Made by a program: the position numbers and the translations under genes
Shown here: positions 52,917 through 62,857 of the stretch, piece by piece
Layout of the letters: each line of letters opens with the position of its first letter
Position numbering within the stretch: the stretch's first letter is position 1
The notes under the pieces: model-generated
What the model was told of the DNA's origin: nothing
What the model saw: the letters and a program-made list of their open reading frames with translations, nothing else
The model's database searches: none
NCBI RefSeq assembly: GCF_964036635.1
Contig: NZ_OZ038524.1
Coordinates: forward strand, 1,598,001-1,662,000
Reading direction: 5' to 3'
Source of the DNA: Tenacibaculum dicentrarchi
GTDB lineage: Bacteria > Bacteroidota > Bacteroidia > Flavobacteriales > Flavobacteriaceae
DNA: 64,000 nucleotides

Positions 52917-55900
52917 ATGGAAAGAGATTTAACGCCAGAAGAAATTGAGAAACATAATAATCGAAAATTAACTGCGGATAAAATTCGACAGATTTTATCA
53001 AAAGTAATGGAAACACCTACTCAATCTTCGAAAAGGTGGGTTTGGGAATTAATGCAAAATGCAAAGGATATTCCGAACAGATTTGGAGAAGTTTCAATAA
53101 AAATTGAATTAACCGAAAATTCATTAAAATTTTGGCACAACGGAAATCCGTTCACTTTGAAAAATATTATGGGACTTATTCAACAAGTAAGTTCTAAAGA
53201 TTCAACGAATAGCAATGAAGAAGTAACGGGTAAATTTGGAACAGGATTTATTAGCACTCACCTTTTGTCGAGAAAAATTTCTGTAAAAGGCTTTGTCTTT
53301 CATAATGGAATTCATAGAAAATTTGATATTATTTTAGATAGAAGTGGCGATTCGTCAGAAGATTTAATTCCAAAAATCAAAACAGCATTAGAACACATTT
53401 CACAAATCGAGAACAATCAGGTTTTTCCTATTGAATACAATTATGAAACTAATCGTGTAGAACAATCATTTGATACCTCGTTTGAGTATGAATTAATAAG
53501 TGATAAAAGTAAAAAATGGGCAAAAGATGGAATTGATGATTTAGTAAATACATTACCACAAACCTTAGTTAATTTAGAAAAGATTAAAAAGGTAACTGTA
53601 GTAAACAATGGTGTTCAAGAGATTTACGCGAAAAAGGAAATTTTCAAAAGAGATGGTGTAACTGCATATGAAGTTAAAATTAGTAATCAAGAATCGAAAA
53701 AATTTCTTTCCTATGGTAAAAACGAAATTACTCTTGCAATAGAAGTGAATAATTTCAACCCAATCACATTAATTGAACATTTTGGACAACAACCCAACTT
53801 ATTTAGAGATTTCCCTTTGATTGGGTCTGAAAAATTCCATTTTCCATATATCTTAAATGGGCACACCTTTAACCCAACAGAAGATAGAGATAGTATTGTT
53901 TTACATTCAGAAGAAAGTAAAGAATCAATTGACAACAGACAATCTATCGAAAATGCAATTTCTGTTGCTCAAGAATTTACTCAGTGGTTAATAACTAACA
54001 AGGCAATAAATAGACATATTTGTGCTTACACAAGAAGACCTGAATTAAAATCAACTTGGGAAGATTTTTCTAATAATTGGTATACAGAAATTCAAACTGA
54101 TTGGAGAAAGCAATTAATTGAAATGCCATTATTTGAAACAGAAGAAGGTGTGATAATTGATTTGAAAAATGCTATTATTCCTGAAGATGGCGATACAAAA
54201 GAATTTAAAGTAGAATTCTATGATTTAGCAAGACCAATATACTCTTCTAATAGAATTCCGAAAAAAGAAAAACATTTTGATTGGTTAAAAATATTAGGGC
54301 CTAAAACTGACAAAGAACAAAGAGAAAATTGGGGAATTAAATTATCTAAAAATGTAGAAGATTTAGCACAAATCATTAATGATTTTGGTAGTAAAGAAAA
54401 TCTATTAAAAAGTACAGAATTAGTAGATGTTAACGATTTAAATAAGTGGTTAAATAATCTTTATAGTTATTTAGTAAAAACTCAACAAACAGATTTATTA
54501 TCAAATTATGAGTTAATACCAAATCAATATGGCAATTTCAAAAAATTAAGTGAATTACATATTGAAGACTCTCAAAAACCTATTCCAGATGAATTATTGG
54601 ATATTTTAGACAAACTTGGTGAACATTGGAGAAATGATTTAATAGATAGAGAAATAAATATAGGCTTAAGTATTGATACTAAAGGTTGTTCAGAAATTTC
54701 TGAAAGCATTAATAAAATACTAAAAGAAGAACAAGGCGATTACAACAACAAAGTTTCTGTCTTTTTAAGAAGAGTAGATGCACGGGATATTTTAACTGAT
54801 ATTTTAAAATTGCAAACTTCAAATTCTACGGCTGATAACTTTCAGTATAAGTTGTTTAACTTCGGTAAAGAACTATTCAAACTTGATGATAACGTAAAAA
54901 ATATTGAGAACCTATCTCCTTTTGTTTTCTTTACTACAATAAAACTTTTTATAGAATTAGTTCATAAAGAAATTCAGTCATTAGAAGGACTAAGTGGTTT
55001 ACAAGAAAGACTCTGCAAGACAGAAGAAGATTCACTTTTTTGGCTAAATAATTATCTTAATTTAATTCAGTCAAATAGTGGCTTTAAGTTTTTAGTAGAA
55101 GAAAATATTAGGATTATTCCCAATCGATATAAGGAGTTTATTTCTTTTGAAGTTGCAAAATCATTTGGAACAGAAGAAACCCCATTAAATGATGAATTAG
55201 TTGACATTTTATTTAAACTGAATAGTCATGAAGATTGGAAAGGATTTTTAGTCCATAATGGTATTCTTTTTGATTTTAATGAAAAATGCAAATTTGAAGA
55301 ATTAAGTCAAAGTATCGAAGATAATATTTCAACAATACAAACGAATGAATATCAAAATCCAGGAGAAGGAGTATTAGATAAATTTAAAAGCCCAATATTA
55401 GATTTAATCGAATGGATTGAAGATTGCGAGAACAAGAAATTAGCAGAATCCTATTTTAGCACTTTCGTTAGTGAATCAAAATCTTTGTTATTTAAACTTA
55501 CTGTTGGCAATTCAAATATTGGTATTTCGGCAATTAAAATGTTACAAGATGAAGATAGCGTCAATCTATTATCTAAAATTCAAGAATCAAATGTTTCAAC
55601 AAAAGATTTAGCAGAATTAATTGATATTGTTACCGAACTTGGCTCTACGGAATTATTGAAACAAAGAGCCGAAGATTTAAGAGAAGAAAAAAGAAATAGA
55701 GAATTTTTGTATCAAGTTGGTGAAAAGGTTGAAGAAGCAATTAAGAATACCTTAACTGAATTTAATGTTGAAAAAATCAGTATTGGAGCGTTTGATTTAA
55801 AGATTTCAAATAATGAGAAGTCGTATTTTTTAGAAGTTAAATCATTCAAAAACAATAGTAGTTATCCTTTCTTATTTGCACCAAGTCAAGCGAGTAAAGT

Positions 55901-56219
55901 AATGTTAGACGAACCAAACTATGCTATTTGCACAATTGAAAGGCCATTAGTAGAAGTAAATGAAATATCCATTGAGTATGTGAAAAACAACTTGCTTTTT
56001 GCAAAAGAATTGTCTTCTCAATTTAACAAAGGAGTTGAAGATTATACAAAGTTTAGAGAAATTAGAAGTAACCATAATATATCAAAATTAAAAATTGATA
56101 TTCTTGGAGAAGTGAGAGTTGAAGTCGACAAAAATGCGATAATTAATAAATCTGAAAACTTTGACAATCTTATAAATGACATAAGAAAAGAATTAACGAA
56201 CACACAACAATGTATATAA
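52917..56219 (+). CDS. sacsin-like GHKL ATPase with C-terminal DUF3883 domain
   Basis: 1100 residues from ATG 52917; the open frame reaches back into the preceding attC and that part is rejected. The N-terminal Hsp90/sacsin-type ATPase shows ELMQNAKD (E44, N48), WHNGNPF and GKFGTGF (105-111). A long unclassified middle follows. The C-terminal block (about 950-1050: VGEKVEEAI, YFLEVKSFK, NYAICTIERP) matches DUF3883/NO-VEIN-type domains that resemble nucleases. This architecture occurs among phage-defence ATPases; the specific system is not identified. The last residues and the TAA stop are encoded by the attC of cassette 43 (52871-56324). Confidence 0.82.
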   Translation: MERDLTPEEIEKHNNRKLTADKIRQILSKVMETPTQSSKRWVWELMQNAKDIPNRFGEVSIKIELTENSLKFWHNGNPFTLKNIMGLIQQVSSKDSTNSNEEVTGKFGTGFISTHLLSRKISVKGFVFHNGIHRKFDIILDRSGDSSEDLIPKIKTALEHISQIENNQVFPIEYNYETNRVEQSFDTSFEYELISDKSKKWAKDGIDDLVNTLPQTLVNLEKIKKVTVVNNGVQEIYAKKEIFKRDGVTAYEVKISNQESKKFLSYGKNEITLAIEVNNFNPITLIEHFGQQPNLFRDFPLIGSEKFHFPYILNGHTFNPTEDRDSIVLHSEESKESIDNRQSIENAISVAQEFTQWLITNKAINRHICAYTRRPELKSTWEDFSNNWYTEIQTDWRKQLIEMPLFETEEGVIIDLKNAIIPEDGDTKEFKVEFYDLARPIYSSNRIPKKEKHFDWLKILGPKTDKEQRENWGIKLSKNVEDLAQIINDFGSKENLLKSTELVDVNDLNKWLNNLYSYLVKTQQTDLLSNYELIPNQYGNFKKLSELHIEDSQKPIPDELLDILDKLGEHWRNDLIDREINIGLSIDTKGCSEISESINKILKEEQGDYNNKVSVFLRRVDARDILTDILKLQTSNSTADNFQYKLFNFGKELFKLDDNVKNIENLSPFVFFTTIKLFIELVHKEIQSLEGLSGLQERLCKTEEDSLFWLNNYLNLIQSNSGFKFLVEENIRIIPNRYKEFISFEVAKSFGTEETPLNDELVDILFKLNSHEDWKGFLVHNGILFDFNEKCKFEELSQSIEDNISTIQTNEYQNPGEGVLDKFKSPILDLIEWIEDCENKKLAESYFSTFVSESKSLLFKLTVGNSNIGISAIKMLQDEDSVNLLSKIQESNVSTKDLAELIDIVTELGSTELLKQRAEDLREEKRNREFLYQVGEKVEEAIKNTLTEFNVEKISIGAFDLKISNNEKSYFLEVKSFKNNSSYPFLFAPSQASKVMLDEPNYAICTIERPLVEVNEISIEYVKNNLLFAKELSSQFNKGVEDYTKFREIRSNHNISKLKIDILGEVRVEVDKNAIINKSENFDNLINDIRKELTNTQQCI

Positions 56220-56327
56220 AAAATAAGCGAGATAGTAGTAGTATCAAGGTTTGTAGCCCGTTTCAATTTTCTTGTAAGCTGAACGTTTTGTGCTTCGAAT
56301 TCGCTTACTTTTCATATACCAACCGTT
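56202..56327 (+). repeat. attC-like site 43 (unique type)
   Basis: Left core ACACAAC; ACACACAAC pairs with GTTGTGTGT at 52871. Stem GTATATAAAAAATAAGCG/CGCTTACTTTTCATATAC with A.C at 7 and 12. Supplies the stop codon of the preceding gene. Confidence 0.83.
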
Positions 56328-56860
56328 GTAATTAATGGCGGAATTTCAGCCTGAAATTCCTAATTAGTGATTTTTATTTTCTAGAAATTAATATTGAATA
56401 ATATTACGCTGGAAAAATTGAAAATGACTGCTACTCTATTTTTAGAAAGTAAATCCTAAAAAAGAGAAAAAAACAGAATTAAACTCTGAAAAGTAAAGCG
56501 TGAATAAATCTGTGGAAATTAATTAAAGTCGAGTTTGAAGCAGAAACGTGAAAAAAGAAAGAATTTAAAGCGGAGTTTTAAGCGGAAACGTAAAAAAAAG
56601 GCAGAAATTAACGCTGAAAATAAAGCGTGAATTAATTAAGGCGGAGTTTTAAGTAGAAACGTAAAAAAAGAAAGAGAAATAAAACGGAAAAATTGAAAAT
56701 TAAGAAATGAGAAATTTAGTTAGAAAATCACTAATTACAACAACATATATAATTTATTGCTAGTGCTTATCTACTTACGAAAATCCTTAGGGGATTTTCT
56801 ATTCCGTTTTTATTTACTAAATTAGTTGCTTCAAACACGCAACAAACCATATATAAAACC
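56325..56860 (+). other. cassette 44, gene-less family F
   Basis: 536 bp, second copy of cassette 1, missing 16 bp between short AAAG repeats. No gene seen. Confidence 0.77.
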
Positions 56861-56863
56861 GTT
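56735..56863 (+). repeat. attC-like site 44 (type A)
   Basis: Left core TTACAAC; AATTACAAC pairs with GTTGTAATT at 56325. Stem ATATATAATTTATTGC/GCAACAAACCATATAT. Confidence 0.82.
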
Positions 56864-56887
56864 GGGGCTAATTAAAAAAAGAAAGAA

Positions 56888-58489
56888 ATGACATTTTTAC
56901 TTACTATTTGTATAATAATTATTATCGTTTTATTATCTAAAAATTCTTCAATAAAAAAAGAAAGAGATAATAAAGGAAAAGAAATATCTGATTTAAATGA
57001 TGAATTAAAAAAAGAAAGAGATAATAAAGAAAAGGAAATATCTGATTTAAATGAAAAATTTAAAAAGGAGAAAAATAATTTTTCAGAATACCAAAAATCT
57101 ACTGAATACTTAAAAAAATATGAGCCAATAAAAGATATTGATAATGAATTAAAAAAAATTTCTAATGAAATTGAGCAAAGGTTAGAAAAAACTAAAATTG
57201 AAGTTGAAGAGATTATTCAAAGTTCAAAATCAGAAGTAAATACAATAAGAAAAGAAGCAAGAGAAAAGGCAACTGAAACAAAAAATAGAGCTGAAATTAT
57301 ATTAGAAAATGCTCATAAAATTGCAACAAAAATTGAAAATGAAGCTAATTCAAAAGCTGAAAGTATAGCCGGAGAAGCTTGGGAAGCAAAGAATAATGCT
57401 GAACAGTATCAAAAAACTGTAAAAGCTATGAAAAATATCATTAAAGGTTATGGAGACGAATATTTAATACCTAACCATTCACTTCTAGACGATTTAGCAG
57501 AAGAATATAATCATAAAAAAGCTGGTCAAGAACTTGCACAAATTAGAACACTTATAAAGTCTATGATTAAAAATAATGAAGTTGCAGAATGTGATTATGT
57601 TGAAGTTCATAGAAAAACAACAGCAATTGAATTTGTCCTAGATGCCTTTAATGGAAAAGTTGATACTATAATGGCTAAAGTTAAATATGACAATTATGGC
57701 AAACTTCAACAATCTTTAAAAGATGCTTTTCGTCTGGTAAATCATAATGGTAAAGCCTTTAGAAATGCAAAAATTACAAATAGATATTATGAAACCGTTT
57801 TAGAACAATTAAAATTAGCAGTTACAGTTCACGAAATAAAGAAACAAGATTTACAAGAGCAAAGAGAAATACGAGAAGCTATTAGAGAAGAAGAAAAAGC
57901 AAGAAGAGATTTTGAAAAAGCTAGAAAAGAAGCTGAAAAAGAAGAAAAAATGCTTGAAAAAGCAAGGAAAGAAATTGAGGCAAAATTACTAAAAGTTGCT
58001 GACGAAGATAGAGCTAAATTTGAGCAAGAACTAGAAAATATTAAGCAAAAACTATTTATAGCAGAAGAGAAAGGACAAAGAGCAATGTCAATGGCTCAAC
58101 AAACAAAAAGAGGACACGTTTACATAATTTCTAATGTTGGTTCATTTGGAGAAAACGTATATAAAATTGGACTAACAAGAAGGTTAGAACCTTTAGACAG
58201 AGTTAAAGAATTAGGAGATGCTTCTGTTCCATTTACATTTGACGTTCACGCAATGATTCATTCAGAAGATGCTCCGAAATTAGAAAAAGAATTACATAGA
58301 ACTTTCGATTCTGAAAGAGTAAATAAAGTAAATTACAGAAAGGAATTTTTCGCTATGCCAATTAGTGAAATCAAGGCTAAAGTCGATACATTTAAATTAG
58401 AAACACATTGGACAATGAAATCAGAAGCTTTGGAATACAGAGAGAGTTTAGAAATGAAGAAAAGACTGCTAGAAAAAACAAATAACTAG
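56888..58489 (+). CDS. DUF4041 protein with C-terminal GIY-YIG (T5orf172) domain
   Basis: 533 residues. N-terminal membrane helix (about 2-17), then a coiled coil with an imperfect 20-residue repeat (KERDNKxKEISDLN), long helical regions up to about 400 including the DUF4041 core, and at about 412-500 a T5orf172/MUG113-type GIY-YIG domain (GHVYIISNVGSFGENVYKIGLTRR, then LEKELHRTF). This architecture is frequent in phage-defence loci and may cut nucleic acid at the membrane. Only gene of cassette 45 (56861-58613), 27 bp after the core; its TAG abuts the attC. Confidence 0.87.
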   Translation: MTFLLTICIIIIIVLLSKNSSIKKERDNKGKEISDLNDELKKERDNKEKEISDLNEKFKKEKNNFSEYQKSTEYLKKYEPIKDIDNELKKISNEIEQRLEKTKIEVEEIIQSSKSEVNTIRKEAREKATETKNRAEIILENAHKIATKIENEANSKAESIAGEAWEAKNNAEQYQKTVKAMKNIIKGYGDEYLIPNHSLLDDLAEEYNHKKAGQELAQIRTLIKSMIKNNEVAECDYVEVHRKTTAIEFVLDAFNGKVDTIMAKVKYDNYGKLQQSLKDAFRLVNHNGKAFRNAKITNRYYETVLEQLKLAVTVHEIKKQDLQEQREIREAIREEEKARRDFEKARKEAEKEEKMLEKARKEIEAKLLKVADEDRAKFEQELENIKQKLFIAEEKGQRAMSMAQQTKRGHVYIISNVGSFGENVYKIGLTRRLEPLDRVKELGDASVPFTFDVHAMIHSEDAPKLEKELHRTFDSERVNKVNYRKEFFAMPISEIKAKVDTFKLETHWTMKSEALEYRESLEMKKRLLEKTNN

Positions 58490-58616
58490 CCCCAACAACG
58501 TATATAATTTATTGCTAGTACTAGCCTACTTACGAAAATCCTTAGGGATTTTCTATTCCGTTTTTATTTACTAAATTTAGTGCTTTAAAAACGCAACAAA
58601 CCATATACAAACCGTT
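58490..58616 (+). repeat. attC-like site 45 (type A)
   Basis: Left core CCCCAAC; AGCCCCAAC pairs with GTTGGGGCT at 56861. Stem GTATATAATTTATTGC/GCAACAAACCATATAC with A.C at 7, 8 and 12. Confidence 0.83.
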
Positions 58617-59061
58617 AACCTGCATTAAGCCAAATTACACGGAATATTAACGTAATTAAGCGTTTTCGAAAAGTAAAATCCTGACAAAGATTACGTGAAT
58701 CTATTTGTAATGAAAATAGCCGACTTTCTAGCTCGTTTACGCAATAGAAACGGAATCGTAAAACAGTAGATTTTGACAAATATTACGTAAGATTTTGCTT
58801 ATAATTCCGAAATAAAACCGTAGATTTTTTAGCTCGTTTACGCAATCGAAAATAAAAATGAAAAAATGTTCGGAATATTACCGATTTTAGATTTTTTAGC
58901 GTAAGTTTATATGAAAATTTAGACAAGTTAAACGCCGAATAAAAACGCTGAAAAATGTGTGATTTTATAACGGTATTTTAATTAAAAAAGAAAAAACGCA
59001 CGTTAACAAAGTGTATGAGCGCATATTTTCCTGGCGGAAAAATACGCCACATACACTAGGC
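58614..59061 (+). other. cassette 46, gene-less family A
   Basis: 448 bp family A copy. No gene seen. Confidence 0.8.
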
Positions 59062-59064
59062 GTT
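59001..59064 (+). repeat. attC-like site 46 (type B)
   Basis: Left core CGTTAAC, stem GTGTATG/CATACAC, CACTAGGCGTT ending. Confidence 0.8.
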
Positions 59065-59513
59065 AACCTGCATTAAGCCAATTACACGAAATATTAACGT
59101 AATTAAACATTTTCGAAAAGTAAAATTCTGACAAAGATTACGTGAATCTGTTTGTAATGAAAACAGCGGATTTCCTAGCTTATTTGCGCAATCAAAACGG
59201 AATTGTAAAACAGCAGATTTTGAAAAATATCACGCAAGAATTTGTCTATAATTCCGAAATGAAAATGGCGGACTTTTTAGCTCGTTTACGCAATCGAAAA
59301 TAAAAATGAAAAAATGTTCGGAATATTCCCGATGTTAGATTTTTTAGCGTAAGTTTATATGAAAATTTAGACAAGTTAAACGCCGAATAAAAACGCTGAA
59401 AAATATGTGATTTTATAACGGTATTTTAATTAAAAAAAAAGAAAAAAACGCACGTTAACAAAGTGTATGAGCGCATATTTTCCTGGCGGAAAAATACGCC
59501 ACATACACTAGGC
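59062..59513 (+). other. cassette 47, gene-less family A
   Basis: 452 bp family A copy. No gene seen. Confidence 0.8.
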
Positions 59514-59516
59514 GTT
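59453..59516 (+). repeat. attC-like site 47 (type B)
   Basis: Left core CGTTAAC, stem GTGTATG/CATACAC, CACTAGGCGTT ending. Confidence 0.8.
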
Positions 59517-60067
59517 GCAAGTAATTGGCAAAAAATCACGCAAATTATAATGTGTTTTTTAAGGCTAATAAAGAAGTATAATCGGAAACTATTTCCCTAA
59601 AAACCCTCTAAAGAATGAGCAAAATACTGAAAAACTTACGCAACTGTTGATTTAAAAGACTGACGCATAAATCAATAAAAACGGAATGAATAAAACTGAC
59701 CGAATTACCATCCAAAATCTGAATTTATAACGGCTGTAGAATTGAGAAAATGCAGAAAATTGGAATTGGAAAATTGACGCAACCGCTGATTTAAAATATT
59801 GACGCATAAATCAATAAAAACGGAATGAATAAAACTGACCGAATTATCATCCAAAATCTGAATTTATAACGGCTGTAGAATTGAGAAAATGCAGAAAATT
59901 GGAATTGGAAAAAACAGCATTATAAACTGAAAAACAAACTACTTGCAACAAAATATATAATTTATTGCTAGTGCGAACCTACTTACGAAAATCCTTAGGG
60001 GATTTTCTATTCCGTTTTTATTTACTTAATTTAGTGCTTCAAAAATGCAACAAACCATATATAAAAC
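59514..60067 (+). other. cassette 48, gene-less family D
   Basis: 554 bp, body nearly identical to cassette 36 (two 118-bp-class units) but closed by a type A instead of a type C hairpin. No gene seen. Confidence 0.77.
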
Positions 60068-60070
60068 GTT
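59943..60070 (+). repeat. attC-like site 48 (type A)
   Basis: Left core TTGCAAC; ACTTGCAAC pairs with GTTGCAAGT at 59514. Stem TATATAATTTATTGC/GCAACAAACCATATA. Confidence 0.81.
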
Positions 60071-60516
60071 GTAAGTAATTCGCAAAAATATCGCAATTAG
60101 AACCTGATTTTTAAGTAAATACAGAATTTGAAAATATCGCTATAAAAATATTACGAATAAAATTTAGAATCTATAAATACTTGAATTTACATAAAACCTG
60201 AAAATAAAATCGACCGAATTATTACGCAAAACATGAATTTATAACATTTGTAGAATTGAGCAAAATACAGAATTGAAATCGCAAAATTTACGCAAAATCT
60301 GAAAATAAAATTGACTGAATTATTATGTGAAATCTGAATTTATAACGTTTGTAGAATTGAAAAAATACAGAATTGAAAAAAAACAAACTACTTACAACAA
60401 AGTATATAAAAAATGCTTAATTTAGTCATAACACAAAAGTCAGTGCCGTTTTGCTACATCTGATTTTCCTGCGGAAAATCCTCGCACACAAAACAGCACT
60501 TTTCATATACAAACAC
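60068..60516 (+). other. cassette 49, gene-less family C
   Basis: 449 bp, starts GTTGTAAGTAATTCGC, two repeat units. No gene seen. Confidence 0.78.
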
Positions 60517-60519
60517 GTT
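60392..60519 (+). repeat. attC-like site 49 (type C)
   Basis: Left core TTACAAC. Stem GTATATAAAAAATGCT/AGCACTTTTCATATAC with A.C at 7 and 12. Confidence 0.82.
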
Positions 60520-60543
60520 AGCAAACATTAAAATAAATCACGA

Positions 60544-61596
60544 ATGAATAGAACTTTTTTTGAATATTTAGGAATTGCTGATATGGAAAAAATCCATTCT
60601 CAAATACTACAATGGATATTATCAAAAGACAATAAAAGTTTGACTTCAAATCAAAAAAATGAATTTATTTCTGACTTTCTGAATATTACCAACTTTGAAG
60701 TTTCTGAAATAATAACAGAATATGAAAAAATAGATATTTTAATAAAATCCCAAAATGGTGTAATCTGTATTGAGAATAAACTTAAATCTTCACAGCATTC
60801 AAATCAATTAAATAGATATAAAGAATCTATTCAACAAAAATATGGTAATATAAATACAGACTTTTTCTTTTTAACTTTAATAGATGAAAAATCAAATAAT
60901 GACAATTGGAAAAACATTAGCTACAATCAATTATTGAATTCACTACAGAAACTTAAAATACAAAATAACACTGACGGACTAATTTTATTGGAGTATATCA
61001 AAACACTTGAGAATTTTTCAATTATTATAGCTGACTTTCTTGAAACACCTTCTGATTTCATTAATGTATTTGATGATGGACACAAAACCAAACATCAAAA
61101 AAAGGAAGAAATTAAAAACCCAAAACAGCGATTTATAAGTGACAACCAACTTGAAACTATTTTTCAAAAAATGTATTTTAAAAAAGTGGCTGACTTATTA
61201 AACTTAACAGATTATTACATCGTAGAAACTCACGGGAATGCCATTTTGGGAGTACCTATAGAAAAAGAGATTTTAATAGACGGTAAATATTTCAATTTTG
61301 GTTTCGACTATCAAAAAGGAACATTTAAAACAATGTGTATTTCGACAGATTATGAAAATTCAAAATCAACAGACATTCCTAGTCAAATCCCCGAATTATT
61401 TGAAAAAATAAAGCACAATCAAAAGTATGGATATAAGAGAGTAAACAAACCAAGAACTAAAGCTCAACATTCTCTTACAAAGAATAACAAAAACAATATT
61501 GGAATAGATATTAAACAATTTGCAGAAATTTTTAAAATCGAAATGAATTTATCAAAAGAATTAATACAGAACGAAATAATAAAAAACGTTTGCTAA
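60544..61596 (+). CDS. PD-(D/E)XK nuclease-superfamily protein, copy 1
   Basis: 350 residues. PDDEXK_4-type pattern: FFEYLGIADMEKIHSQILQWIL, then D64 in EKIDILIKS and E77/K79 in GVICIENKLKS, followed by QLNRYKESIQQKYG and DFFFLTLID. These proteins are commonly found in defence islands. The gene starts 27 bp after the core of cassette 50 (60517-61777). Its stop TAA is part of the attC left core (TGCTAAC), so cassette and gene end together. Confidence 0.87.
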   Translation: MNRTFFEYLGIADMEKIHSQILQWILSKDNKSLTSNQKNEFISDFLNITNFEVSEIITEYEKIDILIKSQNGVICIENKLKSSQHSNQLNRYKESIQQKYGNINTDFFFLTLIDEKSNNDNWKNISYNQLLNSLQKLKIQNNTDGLILLEYIKTLENFSIIIADFLETPSDFINVFDDGHKTKHQKKEEIKNPKQRFISDNQLETIFQKMYFKKVADLLNLTDYYIVETHGNAILGVPIEKEILIDGKYFNFGFDYQKGTFKTMCISTDYENSKSTDIPSQIPELFEKIKHNQKYGYKRVNKPRTKAQHSLTKNNKNNIGIDIKQFAEIFKIEMNLSKELIQNEIIKNVC

Positions 61597-61780
61597 CAAC
61601 GTGTATAAAACATAGCTAGCAAGTGCTAAACCCAAAGTTATCGCTTATTTACAAAGTCCGCCAAATATAAAATTTGCGTTTAAAAATAAAAAAATAAAAG
61701 CAAAATATTTATATTCGGCTAAGTATATAACCTGAAACTGTAATCTATTTTTACACGCTACGTTTCATACACAAACCGTT
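61591..61780 (+). repeat. attC-like site 50 (type D, long)
   Basis: Left core TGCTAAC; GTTTGCTAAC pairs with GTTAGCAAAC at 60517. Stem GTGTATAAAACATAGC/GCTACGTTTCATACAC with A.C at positions 7 and 12. 190 bp. Confidence 0.83.
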
Positions 61781-61804
61781 AGCAAACATTAAAATAAATC
61801 ACGA

Positions 61805-62857
61805 ATGAATAGAACTTTTTTTGAATATTTAGGAATTGCTGATATGGAAAAAATCCATTCTCAAATACTACAATGGATATTATCAAAAGACAATAAAAGT
61901 TTGACTTCAAATCAAAAAAATGAATTTATTTCTGACTTTCTGAATATTACCAACTTTGAAGTTTCTGAAATAATAACAGAATATGAAAAAATAGATATTT
62001 TAATAAAATCCCAAAATGGTGTAATCTGTATTGAGAATAAACTTAAATCTTCACAGCATTCAAATCAATTAAATAGATATAAAGAATCTATTCAACAAAA
62101 ATATGGTAATATAAATACAGACTTTTTCTTTTTAACTTTAATAGATGAAAAATCAAATAATGACAATTGGAAAAACATTAGCTACAATCAATTATTGAAT
62201 TCACTACAGAAACTTAAAATACAAAATAACACTGACGGACTAATTTTATTGGAGTATATCAAAACACTTGAGAATTTTTCAATTATTATAGCTGACTTTC
62301 TTGAAACACCTTCTGATTTCATTAATGTATTTGATGATGGACACAAAACCAAACATCAAAAAAAGGAAGAAATTAAAAACCCAAAACAGCGATTTATAAG
62401 TGACAACCAACTTGAAACTATTTTTCAAAAAATGTATTTTAAAAAAGTGGCTGACTTATTAAACTTAACAGATTATTACATCGTAGAAACTCACGGGAAT
62501 GCCATTTTGGGAGTACCTATAGAAAAAGAGATTTTAATAGACGGTAAATATTTCAATTTTGGTTTCGACTATCAAAAAGGAACATTTAAAACAATGTGTA
62601 TTTCGACAGATTATGAAAATTCAAAATCAACAGACATTCCTAGTCAAATCCCCGAATTATTTGAAAAAATAAAGCACAATCAAAAGTATGGATATAAGAG
62701 AGTAAACAAACCAAGAACTAAAGCTCAACATTCTCTTACAAAGAATAACAAAAACAATATTGGAATAGATATTAAACAATTTGCAGAAATTTTTAAAATC
62801 GAAATGAATTTATCAAAAGAATTAATACAGAACGAAATAATAAAAAACGTTTGCTAA
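61805..62857 (+). CDS. PD-(D/E)XK nuclease-superfamily protein, copy 2
   Basis: 350 residues, identical in protein sequence to copy 1. Cassette 51 (61778-63038) has the same 1261-bp length as cassette 50, attC included. See copy 1 for motifs (D64, E77, K79). Confidence 0.87.
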   Translation: MNRTFFEYLGIADMEKIHSQILQWILSKDNKSLTSNQKNEFISDFLNITNFEVSEIITEYEKIDILIKSQNGVICIENKLKSSQHSNQLNRYKESIQQKYGNINTDFFFLTLIDEKSNNDNWKNISYNQLLNSLQKLKIQNNTDGLILLEYIKTLENFSIIIADFLETPSDFINVFDDGHKTKHQKKEEIKNPKQRFISDNQLETIFQKMYFKKVADLLNLTDYYIVETHGNAILGVPIEKEILIDGKYFNFGFDYQKGTFKTMCISTDYENSKSTDIPSQIPELFEKIKHNQKYGYKRVNKPRTKAQHSLTKNNKNNIGIDIKQFAEIFKIEMNLSKELIQNEIIKNVC

